A stretch of 64,000 nt of DNA from Paraphysomonas bandaiensis (Eukaryota; Chrysophyceae), in NCBI GenBank assembly GCA_965644295.1, contig CBFFRP010000398.1, positions 1 to 64,000 on the forward strand. Direction: 5' to 3'. Below, one piece after another: positions 1 to 11,924 of this stretch. Numbering within the stretch: position 1 is the stretch's first letter; every line of letters starts with the position of its first letter. The translations under genes and the position numbers were made by a program. The notes beneath the pieces were generated by a model. It saw nothing but the letters and a program-made list of their open reading frames with translations, was not told the origin of the DNA and did no database searches.

Positions 1-180
1 AAAACTCTAAAAGTGCTGATTTATAGTAATTAGAAATATTGATTCTGAGAGTAAAATCGAGAGTTTTCTTTAGGTCAAGAGGCTGTTGACAATACACACG
101 AATAGGATGTTGACACACAATTGAAACCCACCACAGCACACTAACAATTAATAAAGATATCTGATTTCAATTAAACGATC

Positions 181-1901
181 ATGTATAATGATAATGTACC
201 AGTTGCGCAAGTAGTAGGAGTGGAATGGGAGTCCACTGCCCCCCCTCCTCCCCCCAATGCACCAGGTCCAGGAGACTATCATCAGGGACCTCAACAGACT
301 TTTCATCAGAAGACCTCATATCATGAGCAAGAGCTTCCACAGGAAGATTACACGGCGACTAGGCAGTACTTATCTCAGCATGGGTGGCCGGCTGGTCTGC
401 AGAACTCACTCATAAACAGCTGCAGCAAGTTTCCCATCCGATATTTTATCGTTGATGATTCAGGTAATGTGCATGTCCTGAAACAGTTTGAAGGGTTGGT
501 GTACTAACAAGTCGCTGTTTAGGGTCAATGATTCAATGTGATGGTAAACGTTTGGTGTCAAACCAAGGGAGTTTTGTGTGAGTGGTGGTGCTATATTTTT
601 CTTATCGTGTTTGATGTTTACTATTACAGTGCTGTAGAGTGCTCGAGGTGGAAGGAGTTAACAGATGCACTAAAGTTCCATGCCCAGCTTGCGGATATTG
701 CTCAGGCTCCAACAGAGTTCAGGCTACTCAATGGTGCGCCTCCAATAGTTGTCGGTCGTGGTAATGACGGTGGTGAGAATCTTCGTTTGTTGAACACGAT
801 ATTCGACCAGGTAGGATATTATAAATTATGTATACGATATAGCAGTTTGTTGATGTGTGGGTACAAAATGAATGTAATGTGAGAATTTAGCGTAAGCAGC
901 CTTGCGTTGCATATGTTGTAATAACATGTTCTTGTGTCAGCCACCTGGAGGCGGGACTCCGTTATGCCGCCACATCCGCGAGGTAGTAGCACAGATTACT
1001 CCAATGGCTCAGACTCTTCGGGCAAATGCTCAGAAGGCTGTTATAGTAGTTGCCACAGATGGAGAGTCAAGTGACGGAGATATTGCCGCTGCCATGCGTC
1101 CCCTTCAGGTATTGTGATGTATAAGTATGGCATAAAAACTACTCTGTGAGCATATAGTACATGGGATACTGTAACTGAAAATATTCTACGCAAAGAAGTT
1201 ATTGTATCAAGTATATTTGTATATTACTTATGAATGTTTTTGCCTGTTAGGATCTCCCTGTTTGGGTAGTTGTACGCCTCTGCACGGACGATGATAAAGT
1301 TGTGGAATACTGGAATAACATCGATGGTCAATTAGAACTCGATATGGACGTTCTTGACGATTTGTTTGGTGAGGCTGCAGAAGTTACGAAAGAGGTATGT
1401 AGCGATTGTCTTATTGTATACGCTTGTGGCGTGTTTATATACTTATGTGATGTACAGAACAGCTGGCTAACGTATGGTGAGCCACTTCACCGCCTGCGTG
1501 AATGGGGAGTACACATTCGGGAGATGGATCTCATTGACGAGTCAAAGCTTTCACTGGAACAGATGAGAGTTGTGTGTACCATGGTGTAAGTTCATTGGAA
1601 GTCGCCATTTCGGAGTGTATTCTTGCTATAGTACTCAGTGTTTTTTGTATATTTCACCGTGTGCTATATATCATTCTGCGCTCAGTTTTTCCACTCTCAT
1701 ATATATTTGTGTAGCTTGTCCATTGATATCAATGAGTTGCCACACCCTGCTGGCAGCTGGGCGGAATTTTATCGCACTGTATCGAATGCCACTGCTGCTG
1801 CTCCTTTAGTTTGGTGCCCTAATACGAAGCGAATGCAGCGTTGGATTCGACTCAAACAACTTTCAAGCAAGTATCAAAAGGGCTCGTGTTCTATTATGTA
1901 A
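181..1901 (+). CDS. VWA (von Willebrand A-like) domain protein, 7 exons
   Basis: Exons 181-463, 523-577, 630-810, 941-1108, 1251-1394, 1458-1573 and 1715-1901 join in frame (1134 nt, 377 aa). The first splice creates [19 protein letters not shown], whose DDSGS is a MIDAS metal-binding motif (DxSxS) of VWA domains. The N terminus is low complexity and proline-rich. The middle carries the VWA core, with a second hydrophobic strand ending in [13 protein letters not shown], which looks like the conserved T/D metal site, and then [13 protein letters not shown]. The C-terminal part after the VWA core is hydrophilic. Proteins of this build are, as far as I know, frequent in stramenopiles, with roles unknown; metal-dependent protein binding is the family expectation. 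No signal peptide or membrane segment is visible. The last exon boundary is the least certain. The gene has no partner close by. Confidence 0.8.
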
Positions 1902-2320
1902 CTATTTTCGGCCTTGTGTGGGGCTATGTATAACACGATTCTCGATATTTTTTAACTATATATGAATAGAACAACTTGCAAGAAATTATTTCGTTCTTGT
2001 TAGTTAATTTTTTTATCGTAATGGTTGTTGTACGTGATGATAAGTATATTTGACATATAGTTCTCTATTTAGTAACGAAGTTGTAATTGCTATTTCAAAT
2101 TGTTTCTTCTCTTTTCTTGTTCTCAACAGATACGCTGTGCTTTTTATATCGAGGATATCGTTTACTTTGAGTTTTTTAATGAAATGTACAATGGGGAAAC
2201 ACTTAAAAATTCAATATCACACATTAAATTTAAGTGATGCAACTACCACTACGTAAAGATAATAATAAGTTCATAGTAGTGAGAAGCCTACTCTCTCATA
2301 TCAACACAAGTACTTGTTTC
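1902..2320. other. Intergenic, no gene seen
   Basis: AT-rich spacer between the VWA gene and the copia-like element. Only short chance open frames are present and nothing resembles a conserved exon. Confidence 0.6.
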
Positions 2321-2446
2321 AAATAAGATTTAAGGTTAGTCTTGATATTTAGTAAGGATATACTTGATATTATTAGAGATAATTAACGATAAGGCCTAAT
2401 AGTATAATAGCAAGACACGTTTGAGCAGGGCGTTAGCACCACACAT

Positions 2447-2701
2447 AAACAGCCGTTTAACCCCCGTCTATCGAAAAAGCAAAAGCACAACGGGCAGCGA
2501 AATCCAACAAAGCACAAGAAATTCAACAAGTCCAGCAGAGCTACAAGTGCAAAGCTAGATCCATTGCATCTGAAACACTTAACTTCGCGTTGACTTTGCA
2601 CTTGTAGCTCTGCTGGACTTGTTGAATTTCTTGTGTTTTGTTGGATTTCGCTGCCCGTTGTGCTTTTGCTTTTTCGATAGACGGGGGTTAAACGGCTGTT
2701 T
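2447..2701. repeat. Inverted duplication of the gag 3' end
   Basis: Arms 2447-2554 and 2594-2701 (108 bp each) are reverse complements with about one mismatch and are separated by 39 bp. The right arm is the native end of gag; the left arm is the same sequence turned round and joined directly to the downstream LTR. Confidence 0.85.
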
Positions 2702-3445
2702 GCCTGTTGAGCAGTAGTTTGCGCTATCCCGTTTGGTTTTCGTATTTTGTGATAATAGGGAGTCTACAGTGGAATGCTCGAATGCTCTCAATCTTCTTAT
2801 CAGCGTTTTATAATCATCAATTGGGTTCATTTGGAGGTTGATTGCCAGATCCTTATAGGTCTGGTTTTCATTTGAGACCATCCCTTGTCGTATTCTTGAA
2901 ATGAGGTCTTGTTCAGAGACTTTGTGGCCGTGTGTAGCGAACTTTAATCGCAATTTTTCGACTTCGTCCAGGAATTGATTGATTGTTTGAGCTTGCTTGA
3001 TTTTGATTGATTGCAGTTGGCCAATGATGTCGGTTATCGTATCATTTGAGGTCTTGTCTTTGAAATGCTTTTCGATCTCTGACCATGCCCTTTTTCCATC
3101 TCCTTCAGGGGCTGTTTCGATAATACCCTCTGCTCCCTCGTTTTGGCCAATCACCGCGCTGGATAGAAGTGACCATAGGTAATTGTTGCCCTCCTCGAAA
3201 TACTGCATATTTTCGTCGTTGGCGTTTTTCCTGTATAGGTAGTCCTCTTCTGTTTCTTCCTCTTGACGTATAGGCTCCTCTGGCGCATCGTTTCTTAGGA
3301 TGTATACTATTTTGGGCTTACGAAAGAACCAGGCTCTACTTTTCTTCTTCCATTTTGAGAAGTTCTTGGCGTCGAAGGGTGGCATGGAATCCTTCCTCTT
3401 GTCCGATGAGTCGGAGTTATCGTAACTGTTAGTCTTAGAACTCAT
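2579..3445 (-). CDS. Gag of copia-like element (UBN2/retrotrans_gag type)
   Basis: A 288-aa open frame starts 10 bp inside the upstream LTR. The N-terminal PPFDAKNFSKWKKKSRAWF and the central helical segment with IGQLQSIKIKQAQTINQFL and DLISRIRQGM are typical of the copia-type gag (UBN2 family), which forms the virus-like particle core. The basic C-terminal tail is probably the RNA-binding end, but no CCHC zinc knuckle is visible. The frame ends where the inverted duplication begins, so the natural C terminus and the rest of the polyprotein are lost. Confidence 0.7.
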   Translation of the reverse strand: MSSKTNSYDNSDSSDKRKDSMPPFDAKNFSKWKKKSRAWFFRKPKIVYILRNDAPEEPIRQEEETEEDYLYRKNANDENMQYFEEGNNYLWSLLSSAVIGQNEGAEGIIETAPEGDGKRAWSEIEKHFKDKTSNDTITDIIGQLQSIKIKQAQTINQFLDEVEKLRLKFATHGHKVSEQDLISRIRQGMVSNENQTYKDLAINLQMNPIDDYKTLIRRLRAFEHSTVDSLLSQNTKTKRDSANYCSTGKQPFNPRLSKKQKHNGQRNPTKHKKFNKSSRATSAKSTRS

Positions 3446-3585
3446 CCGCTGCCAAAATAAGATTTAAGGTTAGTCTTGATATTTAGTAAGGATATACTTG
3501 ATATTATTAGAGATAAAGATTTTAACGATAAGACCTAATAGTATAATAGCAAGACACGTTTGAGCAGGGCGTTAGCACCACACAT

Positions 3586-4542
3586 GTGCGTATCTTGTAC
3601 AGTCGCGTATAATGTATAGTTTGGTAATTATTCAGTCTATTTGGTATTTCATTGTATACGTGTGTTGTATTCACGCGTTAAGGGGTATACGTGAATCAAT
3701 GACTCCTCATAGTTTCGAAGCAACCAGAGGTGAAGCTTCATCTTGTCTAATATCGACAGCACTAACCTCGTCTTTCATGTACATAGGCACTACTAATTTT
3801 AGAGTAACACAAAATTATATCACTACTTCTACAATTAATAATACCACCAGTTATTTCGTCTAATGTCCATGCAACACACAAAAACAAAACTCATTTCCTT
3901 GACTACCTTGTGTTCGCGTGGTATACATACGTCATACTTGCTGAAGTTTATTAAATGTTAGACAATTTAACGACAAGTTTAAGCGGTTTAGTTTATAACC
4001 GCTTATCCGAGCCTGAATTCGTCTTATGCGCGTTCAGAGATGCTGTATGATCGCAGATGAGAGGGAGCACATTCCTATTATTACCCATGTCTTGTTTGCA
4101 ATATAGTCATACAGGGTGCAGAGACCCCTTCCTCATCCTCCTTATGGTGATGGTTGGGGTTATCTATTAATTGATACGATAGCTCCAATGTTTATGCTTT
4201 AAGGATACTGTGCATAGCTACGTAAGAGCAGGAGTATGAGGAAATCCAGCCCAATTAGAAGAGTACATAGAAAGTGGCACTTTCTAGGGAAATTACATAT
4301 ATATCCCTGATATTTGAAATACTGGGCTTAAAAGATGGTTATTTTATAGGAATCGAACTCTTATATTGTCTGTATCTCATATCTGGTATTGACAATGCAT
4401 GTTGTCTGATGGACTCTTATATACTATACTCACTCACCATACAGAACACATTACTTGATACATTCACAATTTGTACAACATACTGTGTCCTGTTAGTAAT
4501 TTGTTTCAACTCCTTCATTAGTTCATCAACATAGTGGTGATT
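3586..4542. other. Intergenic, no gene seen
   Basis: AT-rich spacer upstream of the carboxypeptidase. Two small open frames (3612-3863, 4274-4534) have no recognisable motif, are hydrophobic by composition and look random. The carboxypeptidase promoter should lie at the right end. Confidence 0.5.
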
Positions 4543-6561
4543 ATGTGGATATCAGCCACTATAGCTGCCACTCTATTGCCCACATTATGTACATCATACT
4601 CTAAAGATGCTTTAAAAGATTTAGTTACTTCACTTCCTGGATCTGAGCTACTTGATGTGAGCTTCAAACACTTTTCTGGTTATCTAAAAGGTTACTTATT
4701 TAAATAATCGACACGTACTCTCCACCCTCACTTACAACATCAGTGGGAACACAATTCATGCACTACGAGTTTGTTGAATCAATGAGCGACCCAGAAAATG
4801 ACCCTCTTTCTTTTTGGACGAATGGTATATGCGGATGATGTTACTCGGATGTGTTAATACCTATTTGTATTAGGAGGTCCGGGGTGTTCTGGATTACTCG
4901 GATTTTTTGGAGAGCAGGGACCGTTTCGGCCAAATTCAGACCTTACTCTCAGTTTGAATCCTTATGCATGGAATAAGGTCTTATATTCTTTATGTGGTAA
5001 TATGTCGTCTAACGGTATGATGAATTTAGGTTGCGAACATGGTGTTCATGGAATCTCCCTGTGGAGTCGGATATTCGTACTCGGATGTTGACAGTGATTA
5101 TGTTGCGGGGGATAAGTCAACAGCATTAACAAACTACATGTTTATTCAGCAGTTTCTTGATCGATTTCCTGAATATTCTTCAAATGAAGTCTATCTTTCG
5201 TCGGAATCTTATGGAGGGCACTGTACGTTTCGGCATTTTGCCTTATGAAATGACCATTATTGTGTTGCACAGACCTTCCCACCCTTGCCAAGGAGATCGT
5301 TGAACGCAATCCAGTCGCTCAGAAGAATGGTCTACGTGAACTTAACTTTCAAGGATTTGCTGTGGGGAACCCATACACCACTGTTTACTCTGGTTAGTAC
5401 CGAGTCAATAGATTTCTTGATGCAAGTGAAATAACTGCCAATGGTACGTCGTGCTTAGGTCTACCCGCTATGATTGAAACTGCTTGGGGTCACCAGCTTA
5501 TTGCACAACCAACAATGAAACTCTATCGAGAGAACCAGTGTGAAAACAACCTCAGAGCTGGGTATCCTCTGGAGTTGTGTGAGGCCTTGCTCAATGAGAT
5601 GTTTCTTCAAATCGGGAATCTGAATCCTTATGGTATCTAATGAATATGTAGTTCTTATACTGATAACTTTGAGTTTTATGTAAATCGATTATCGCTTTAT
5701 CGAGTGTTGTGCTCATACTACTGTTTGCCAGCTCTGGATTTTCCTGTTTGTACTGTTCCGAATAAAGCTGTGATGGGAAGCGGGGAGGTCATGGAGCGAT
5801 ACTGGATGTTGGATCATATTCTTTCTGAACAGTCTGATAATATACGCGTCGCAGCAGGTTTAAAGGTGGATATTTACTCGCTATATCAAATAGAATGCGT
5901 TTTGTATTATGCGTACTTTATATTTGAATGGTTCATCTGATATGATTACAGGCCCACAGAGCTGTTGATGTGCGTAGCCCACTGGGCGCTGGGTATGAGC
6001 CGTGCGAGGAAGACTATATGACCGCTTATGCGAATCGCTTGGATGTTAAGAAAGCACTTCATGTCAACCCTAGTGTCAACTGGAAAAAATGTAGTTCTAC
6101 TGTACGCTACAACAGAATAGATGGTCAGATATCAATGGTGCCATTGTACAAGTACTTGATAGATGGCAATCACAATCTTCGTATACTTGTGTACTCTGGT
6201 GATGATGATGGTGTATGTGGGACTGTAGGAACTCAACAGTGGATATGGAAACTGGGATACGAGGTGACTCCACCCCTTTATTCGCTATTACTTCAGGTGT
6301 AATTGTAACTCTCACAGGTTAAGAATGCTAGTGACCAATGGCAGGTTTATAAAGTAGCAGGACAAACAGCTGGATACTACACACGGTGGCGAGATGCTAA
6401 ATTGGCTTTCGTGACTATACATGGTGCGGGTCATGAGGTATGTTCGTTGACTAGTTGAACCTTATTTAGAAGTAACTGCTCGTAATAAGGTACCTACGTA
6501 TAAACCGGCAGTTTCGTTAGATATGTGGGCTAGATACTTAAAGGGTGAATGGACAGGTTGA
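4543..6561 (+). CDS. Secreted serine carboxypeptidase (peptidase S10), 10 exons
   Basis: Exons 4543-4690, 4744-4824, 4874-4977, 5030-5222, 5273-5392, 5459-5632, 5732-5865, 5952-6263, 6318-6437 and 6490-6561 give 1458 nt, 485 aa, all GT..AG and in phase. Residues 1-18 form a signal peptide. The substrate region begins [10 protein letters not shown], the oxyanion segment is WTNGGPGCSG, and the catalytic triad is complete: serine in SSESYGGHY (the Tyr is made across the 5222/5273 splice), aspartate in [11 protein letters not shown] and histidine in IHGAGHEVP. The enzyme should remove C-terminal residues from proteins in a vacuole/lysosome or outside the cell. Length fits the family. The final splice falls right after HEV and gives the usual aromatic-rich end. 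No linker cleavage site is obvious, so it may act as a single chain. Confidence 0.95.
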
Positions 6562-7000
6562 TGCATCTCCATTGTTGGAGTATACTTGATGTGATATATC
6601 CGACTTATGTATATAGCTTTTCGTACCTTCGATAATATAAGAAAGAATTAAGGGTATGACAGTGCGATTGTGGGTATCGCTTTTCTGATATTTAGTCCAC
6701 AAAGCACTACGAGTAGCTTTCATTAGTTTTAGTTCAATTCTTTCTTCATAATAGGAAGCTTTTATTTCATGGTTAAATTACTCCCTTATATACTCATATT
6801 TATTATCTTTGGGCGTACACCACTTATATTTTCTCTTATCACAAACATTGGATTGTATATAGAAATGATTGGTAGTTGAGACAATATGAACTTGGTGATT
6901 GACAAGTGATATTGGTTATAAGTTTATTATATACTGCTATAGGTTTATAACTTATAAAGTGTTTTTCAGTTATGCCGTTTTCTAACAACTTTTTAGTTAC
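6562..7000. other. Intergenic, no gene seen
   Basis: AT-rich 3' flank of the carboxypeptidase up to the hAT-type element. No exon-like open frame. Confidence 0.5.
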
Positions 7001-7668
7001 CAGGGCTGCGTATCAATTAATTGTCAATTAATTGACGCAGGTTGTAGTCAATTATAATTGCAATTATTACTTGCTGTCTCAATTTCAACTATTGCAATTA
7101 ACTATTGAGAAATGCTCATATCTTGAACGATCAAACTATTTCAGTTTCTCAATATCATCACAGCATTTGTACATCACTATATTTCACTGTATTCTCGTAC
7201 ATTGTCTTGAAGTGACATACTGAATATACTAGAATAAGATCCATATTCTAATATTAACTGCATTTTAGGTAGCAAGTAAAATACACTAGCTGCGAATATA
7301 GCTACCTCAACTGTTATTATCATCATTTACTTTCTCAAATAACACTCATGCAATGACTTCTGGTGCCAATTTGTCGCTCCTATCGCTAATTAATTAAATG
7401 AATTACTATGTGAGATAATCCTTTGGATATTATAGTCTTTCACCAATCTTCGATTTTTATCCTAAAAATTGGATTTTTTTCTAAAAATGCCGTTTTTTAA
7501 CAACTTTTCAGCATAAAAAGGTGGTTTTTTTTATCAATTAATTGAAGCTAGTTGGTGTCAATTATAATTGCAATTATGAATCGATGTCCCAATTTCAACA
7601 ATTGCAATTTCAATAATTGACAATTAATTGCAATTAATTGAAAATCAATTAATTGATACGCAGCCCTG
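7001..7668. mobile_element. hAT-type MITE, 668 bp, with perfect 8-bp target duplication
   Basis: The left end CAGGGCTGCGTATCAATTAA is the exact inverse of the right end (7646-7668). Both sides are flanked by TTAGTTAC (6993-7000 and 7669-7676), a perfect 8-bp target duplication as made by hAT transposases, and CAGGG is a common hAT terminus. Inside are many inverted CAATTAATTG-type blocks, so much of the element can fold on itself. It has no transposase and would need one in trans. Confidence 0.9.
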
Positions 7669-8381
7669 TTAGTTACAGTATTAGTCTTAGGTCTTAGCTA
7701 AACGACGCTTCTATGAAAATTATGTCTAAATTTCAAAAAAGAAGTAAGTCATATATAAAAGTGTAGTTCGTAGTAGCTTGCTACACATCTCATGTTCAAC
7801 AAACTATATAATTCATATTACAGATATAGGGTGATCAAGTTTAGTGGAAACAACCCTAAAAATTTTATCATCTCTCCACTCTCTAATGCACCTATTAAAC
7901 TAGGTGTCTACTTTACTACTTTACATTATCATCATTTATTTATGTAGAACCAATTCACAATAACTGTGCCATGTCGTCTATATAAGTATCATGTCTACTG
8001 TAACCATCGGCGTAGACCATCTCACATCCGAAATGTGGTAATAGTGAGTTATCAACTCACACATTCAACTTGGTTATATCAATTGAGAGGAAAACTTTGG
8101 GTATACTGAGTGCGGCAACACTTTCCCTTTCAGGACTGAGAGAGCATATATTGAAAGAACTCTTTGGGCCTCATGTTTCAGCTAACACGCATAACCGTGT
8201 GGTAATTAACGGACAGCATAAACAGAAATCTATATTTACCTGTTCACACTCCTCTGTTGCGGACGCAAGGCTCTCAATGGCGCTATACGGTGACCATTTC
8301 TTTTCGGTAACGTGTACCCGGGGTTCTCCATCAGGCGATTCTGTAACCATGAGATATTAAGACAGTGCTATTGAAGCAGTT
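7669..8381. other. Intergenic; possible extra ankyrin-gene exon
   Basis: Mostly AT-rich. On the minus strand about 8240-8345 reads open as a hydrophilic segment containing TESPDGEPRVHVTEKKWSPY, which could be a further exon of the ankyrin gene, but I could not join it in phase. Confidence 0.3.
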
Positions 8382-9158
8382 TCATACAGTGTTACAAAAC
8401 GCACCGTTGGATCGTGTGAAGTTAATAGGGATGCGTGTTACAGTTTCATGTACTTCAATCACTGCGCTCTGTGGATACGCCTATTGCACGATTATTTTAT
8501 AAATTTAATGTAAGTAATCGTATTTCATAGTACATCGCTGTCATGATATACATACCCGGAGAAGCATTGACACACAGCTAGGGGCAGGGGGTGTCACTCT
8601 GTCACTCTGAAGTAAGACATGAATAGGAAGCTTTCCAGTATTAGTGAAGGACCGAACCGCGACCGAGTCTGTGTCTGCACGTAAGATTGTTGCGATTAAA
8701 TGTTCATCAGGATGCTCATTCTTTACAGCAAGATGCAAGCAATTTTCTCCAAAATAATTGCGTGCAGAAAGAGCCGAAGGATAAGCCGAAATCAGCTTAC
8801 TAATTATTTTAATATCAGGAGTATAGCTCATAACCGCGGTATGCAGGGGAAGACAGCCTTCGCTATCTTCTGCTCGCAACGTGGACGGTTTCTGTTCAAT
8901 CAAATAGTCGATGAGCTCGCTACAAATAACCCGTTGTACTAACGCAAGTCGAAGGATATAACCAAAAAGCTCTTCATCTTTGTATTCCATTGGAACTTTA
9001 TTAATCAAATTCAAGAGTACGCTCCATTCTCCCGACGAACTCCTGATTTCATTTGTGATGCTGGCAAACAGTGATCTCACATAATGCTTTGATCTATCAC
9101 GTAAATGAGGAGGAATAGGTAATTCAGGGCACACGGGATCTTTCGTTAACTCAGTCAT
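8382..9158 (-). CDS. Ankyrin-repeat protein, 2 exons
   Basis: Exon 1 is 9158-8556 and exon 2 is 8480-8382 (minus), joined in phase to give 233 aa. Repeats of the form xGCLPLHTAV..LISAYPSAL and GENCLHLAVKN..HPDEHLI are ankyrin-like, with the LPLH and AYP signatures common in stramenopile ankyrin proteins. The splice places LLR before AYPQSA, which rebuilds a third LLxAYPxSA repeat edge and supports exon 2. No other domain is seen; it is likely a cytosolic protein-binding scaffold of unknown partner. The C terminus after that repeat is uncertain and a third exon further left is possible. Confidence 0.65.
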
Positions 9159-9938
9159 GGAATATATTGTGAGAAATCTGCTTAATGTGATTACTTTTCT
9201 TAGTTGTTGATTTTACTGTAACAGTCAGTCTCAACTGCCAACTACTTCGTACTATCGTAGTGCGTAAGTACTCTGTACGCTCGCTTTGTACATATAGAGA
9301 GTGTTGTACACAGCAGAGTACGTACACCACACGCCCACTCAAAAAATTGTGGCCACAAATACAAGATGATGCCCGAATATAAAAAAACAACAGAAAATGA
9401 CGATGCAAGAATAGAAAAACATATGTTTTTCATTTTTCGGGAATATTTTGGATAAAATACAGTAAAATTCTGAGAAATCAGTGATAGATATCCCCACTTT
9501 CGTATTTATTTACTAAGAATTCCTATAGGAATACATCAGCAACTATATCTTTTTTGTGCACTGTATATACATATATACTGCTGTATTTGAGGACCGTATA
9601 ATACGAATCCATGGGAACATTTGGCGGTTTTTTTTATGATCCAAAACACTGAGAATCGCCATATACAACTATATATATGTATACTGCTGTAGCTACATAG
9701 CTGGATACACGTACTGCTGCTCAAGTATTGTATGTACTTCTGTGTACAGATATATGATAAAAATCAGGTGTGATGTGCAGAATTCTCCTCTATAAACAAC
9801 TGTAAAATATCATCACATCAGACTTGATTATTAAAGACCTTCACACACATTAGAGAATTATATCATCTACTCTTATCATTTATACACTTGTTATCTTTAT
9901 ATAAACAGAAGATTGTTGTTGAGATCTAACTGTCGTCA
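9159..9938. promoter_or_regulatory. Divergent intergenic region
   Basis: The 780-bp AT-rich spacer lies between the ankyrin gene (leftward) and the 9939 gene (rightward), so it must hold both promoters. TA-rich microsatellite-like stretches occur around 9550-9700. No specific factor site is recognised. Confidence 0.4.
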
Positions 9939-11271
9939 ATGTCAACTGTCGACAATCATCTCCCAGCTATTAACAAGAGCGGTACAACTGGATCCACTTC
10001 AAATAAAGTCAATCATATTCTATCTCCTGGTAAAACTTCTACAGAAGTACAAATATTTGAAGGGCATAAGTTTTTTTGGAAACAAAGATTGAATGTGGAC
10101 TTGAATTTTATTTATCACAGTGATGCAGGATATTACGAGATCATACCATACGATAGTGATGCATGTGTTGAACTAAAAAGAATTTATCTATCAGAAGAAC
10201 TTCTTAAGGAAGCTGTCAAAAATGATCTTATGGAGAAAATCGCAGAAATTAAGAAGGACTTGTCGCGAGATCGATTCAAGAAGATGCCCCCCGAAGAGGA
10301 GCTGATCGCGAAAGCAACAAGGAATTTAATCAGAGATTTCATAAATAATCGATTAGTAGCTTTTGTGGAGAACGATGTCAAAGGCGTTAAACTTAATAAG
10401 CTGTCAGGTAAGATTAACTTTAGATTTAGAGTGGTAACCCGTAACATGCTTCGATTCAGTGGATACAATTGATTTCGACAAGCTGCATGTGGTCGTGGAG
10501 GAGCCATCTGACCCTGATTCAGCAACGCCTCCTCAAACTGACGCATCTGAAGCACCTACAGGTGGAGACCCCGCCACCATGGCCGTGCCCCCTGAGGCCA
10601 CCTCAAAAACTACTCCGAAGCAAACCCAAATCCGACGGAGGCGGAAAACGACATCGGGAGACTTTGAAAATGCTTTGAAGGATCTTCGAATGAATTCGAG
10701 AGAGCTCGACAAAGCTTGTAACCAGGCTGCCCGACTTACTGCCCTGTCCCGCAAAAGTGTTGATGCATTCAAAGATGCCTTGGCAGGAAATCTGGTGGGG
10801 TCCAACAAAGAAGTATTCGATAAGTCAACACCATTGGGTATGTTCAAGTGGGCTGCCCGGCGTATTATCCTTCAGAACACAGTCGAAAAAGTGCGCGCCG
10901 AATTGGAATCTCGGGACAAAAAGGGGGGCGCAATCAAGGTGAATGCAACGTTTCCCAGTCCGGACGGAGAACTGATGGTAAACCCAGCAGTACAAAAGGC
11001 CCAAATGGAGCGCGCCCCCCATTTGGCGGCACTGGCAGAGAATTTTTCACGTGAAGGATCGCCAGTTTCGTCTCCCCGAGATATGGAAGGACTTTCATCT
11101 AATCGTGCTCTCACAGGCTCAAGAGGCAAGGCTGCTGGGAGCTCCCCTGCGGCAGGAGCCACCAACGGAAAGGTACTGAAACATGCCACATCTGCACCTG
11201 TCCACTTGCCGGATGTCAACAGTAAACCCGGTTCGGCTTCAACCCCTAAGAAATCCACACCAAAAAAGTAA
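9939..11271 (+). CDS. Unknown protein with basic C-terminal tail, 2 exons
   Basis: Exon 9939-10407, intron 10408-10459 (52 bp), exon 10460-11271; the joined frame is 1281 nt, 426 aa. The splice turns NKLS into NKLSVDTIDFDKLHVVV. The N-terminal 150 residues look like a folded domain (HKFFWKQRLNVDLNFIYH, then a helical charged segment), the middle is a charged helix-rich region (FENALKDLRMNSRELDKAC), and the last 110 residues are disordered and rich in S, P, G and K, ending STPKKSTPKK. I do not recognise a named domain. No signal peptide, membrane segment or enzyme motif is seen. The intron and sustained frame make it a real gene. Confidence 0.7.
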
Positions 11272-11797
11272 TTCCAAGGAAGTTTTAATTGTATTTACTA
11301 TTTGCTGGCAGATGATGTGTCACAGAATTGGCTCTTACAGGATTCGTATGAATGTGTTGCACATTGTATGCCATAACAACAATATTGAAATGTAATTCGT
11401 TTCATTATGAGTCGGGAGATGGAATGTTTCCAGTCATTGAAGTGCGTTCTAGCGCTGTAGTTATTGTTGTTATCAAATATATATCTGCCTATTAAACTAT
11501 TATTCGCCTTATGTCATCATGTTCACATCCGTATATGTCTTGTTCAGGAGTGCACGTGTGGGCCGTATCTCATCTATTTACTTATTACATATTGCAGTGA
11601 AGCTAATAATATTCTATATCTAAATCCCTTCATTACTACTAGTTTATTACTATGGACAGTGATTGTTTTTTGTATTACGTAGTAGCTACAACCTGTTGGA
11701 AATTGTTCATTCTAACTAGCTCTCAGACAAGATAGCTTAATTAATATCGTTTACAATATGTGAACCTCTCGTTACTCGTTACTAAACATATATATCT
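11272..11797. other. Intergenic, no gene seen
   Basis: AT-rich 3' flank of the 9939 gene with a 72-codon chance frame; no motif seen. Confidence 0.4.
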
Positions 11798-11895
11798 TGA
11801 AAGATCAAACTATTTCAGTTTCTCAATATAATCACAGCATTTGTACATCACCATACTCCACTGCTTCACTGTATTGTCGTACATTGCCTATAAGT
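11798..11895. repeat. 98-bp segment shared with the hAT-type MITE
   Basis: It starts TATCTTGAAAGATCAAACTA and runs through a string ending CACTGTATTGTCGTACATTG. It matches 7116-7205, inside the 7001-7668 element, with few differences. It is probably a fragment of a related element. Confidence 0.7.
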
Positions 11896-11924
11896 GGGAA
11901 ATATTATTCAACCTAGTCAAATTG

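Larger units (their letters stand above)
2321..3585 (-). mobile_element. Internally deleted copia-like LTR element (gag only)
   Basis: Two direct repeats of about 130 bp flank the element: 2321-2446 and 3455-3585. They are nearly identical apart from a 5-bp indel and a few changes. The only reading frame is gag, on the minus strand. On that strand the upstream LTR (3455-3585) is followed after about 10 bp by the gag ATG, and the gap, TTGGCAGCGG, is in the primer-binding-site position. Protease, integrase, RT and RNase H are missing, so the copy cannot move by itself. The left end has been rearranged into an inverted duplication. No convincing target duplication was found (left flank GTTTC, right flank GTGCG). 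Confidence 0.75.

Noticed and set aside
8070-8360. 96-codon plus ORF as a gene
   Set aside because: No motif; the opposite strand reads as a plausible hydrophilic exon next to the ankyrin gene, so the plus frame is probably a shadow.
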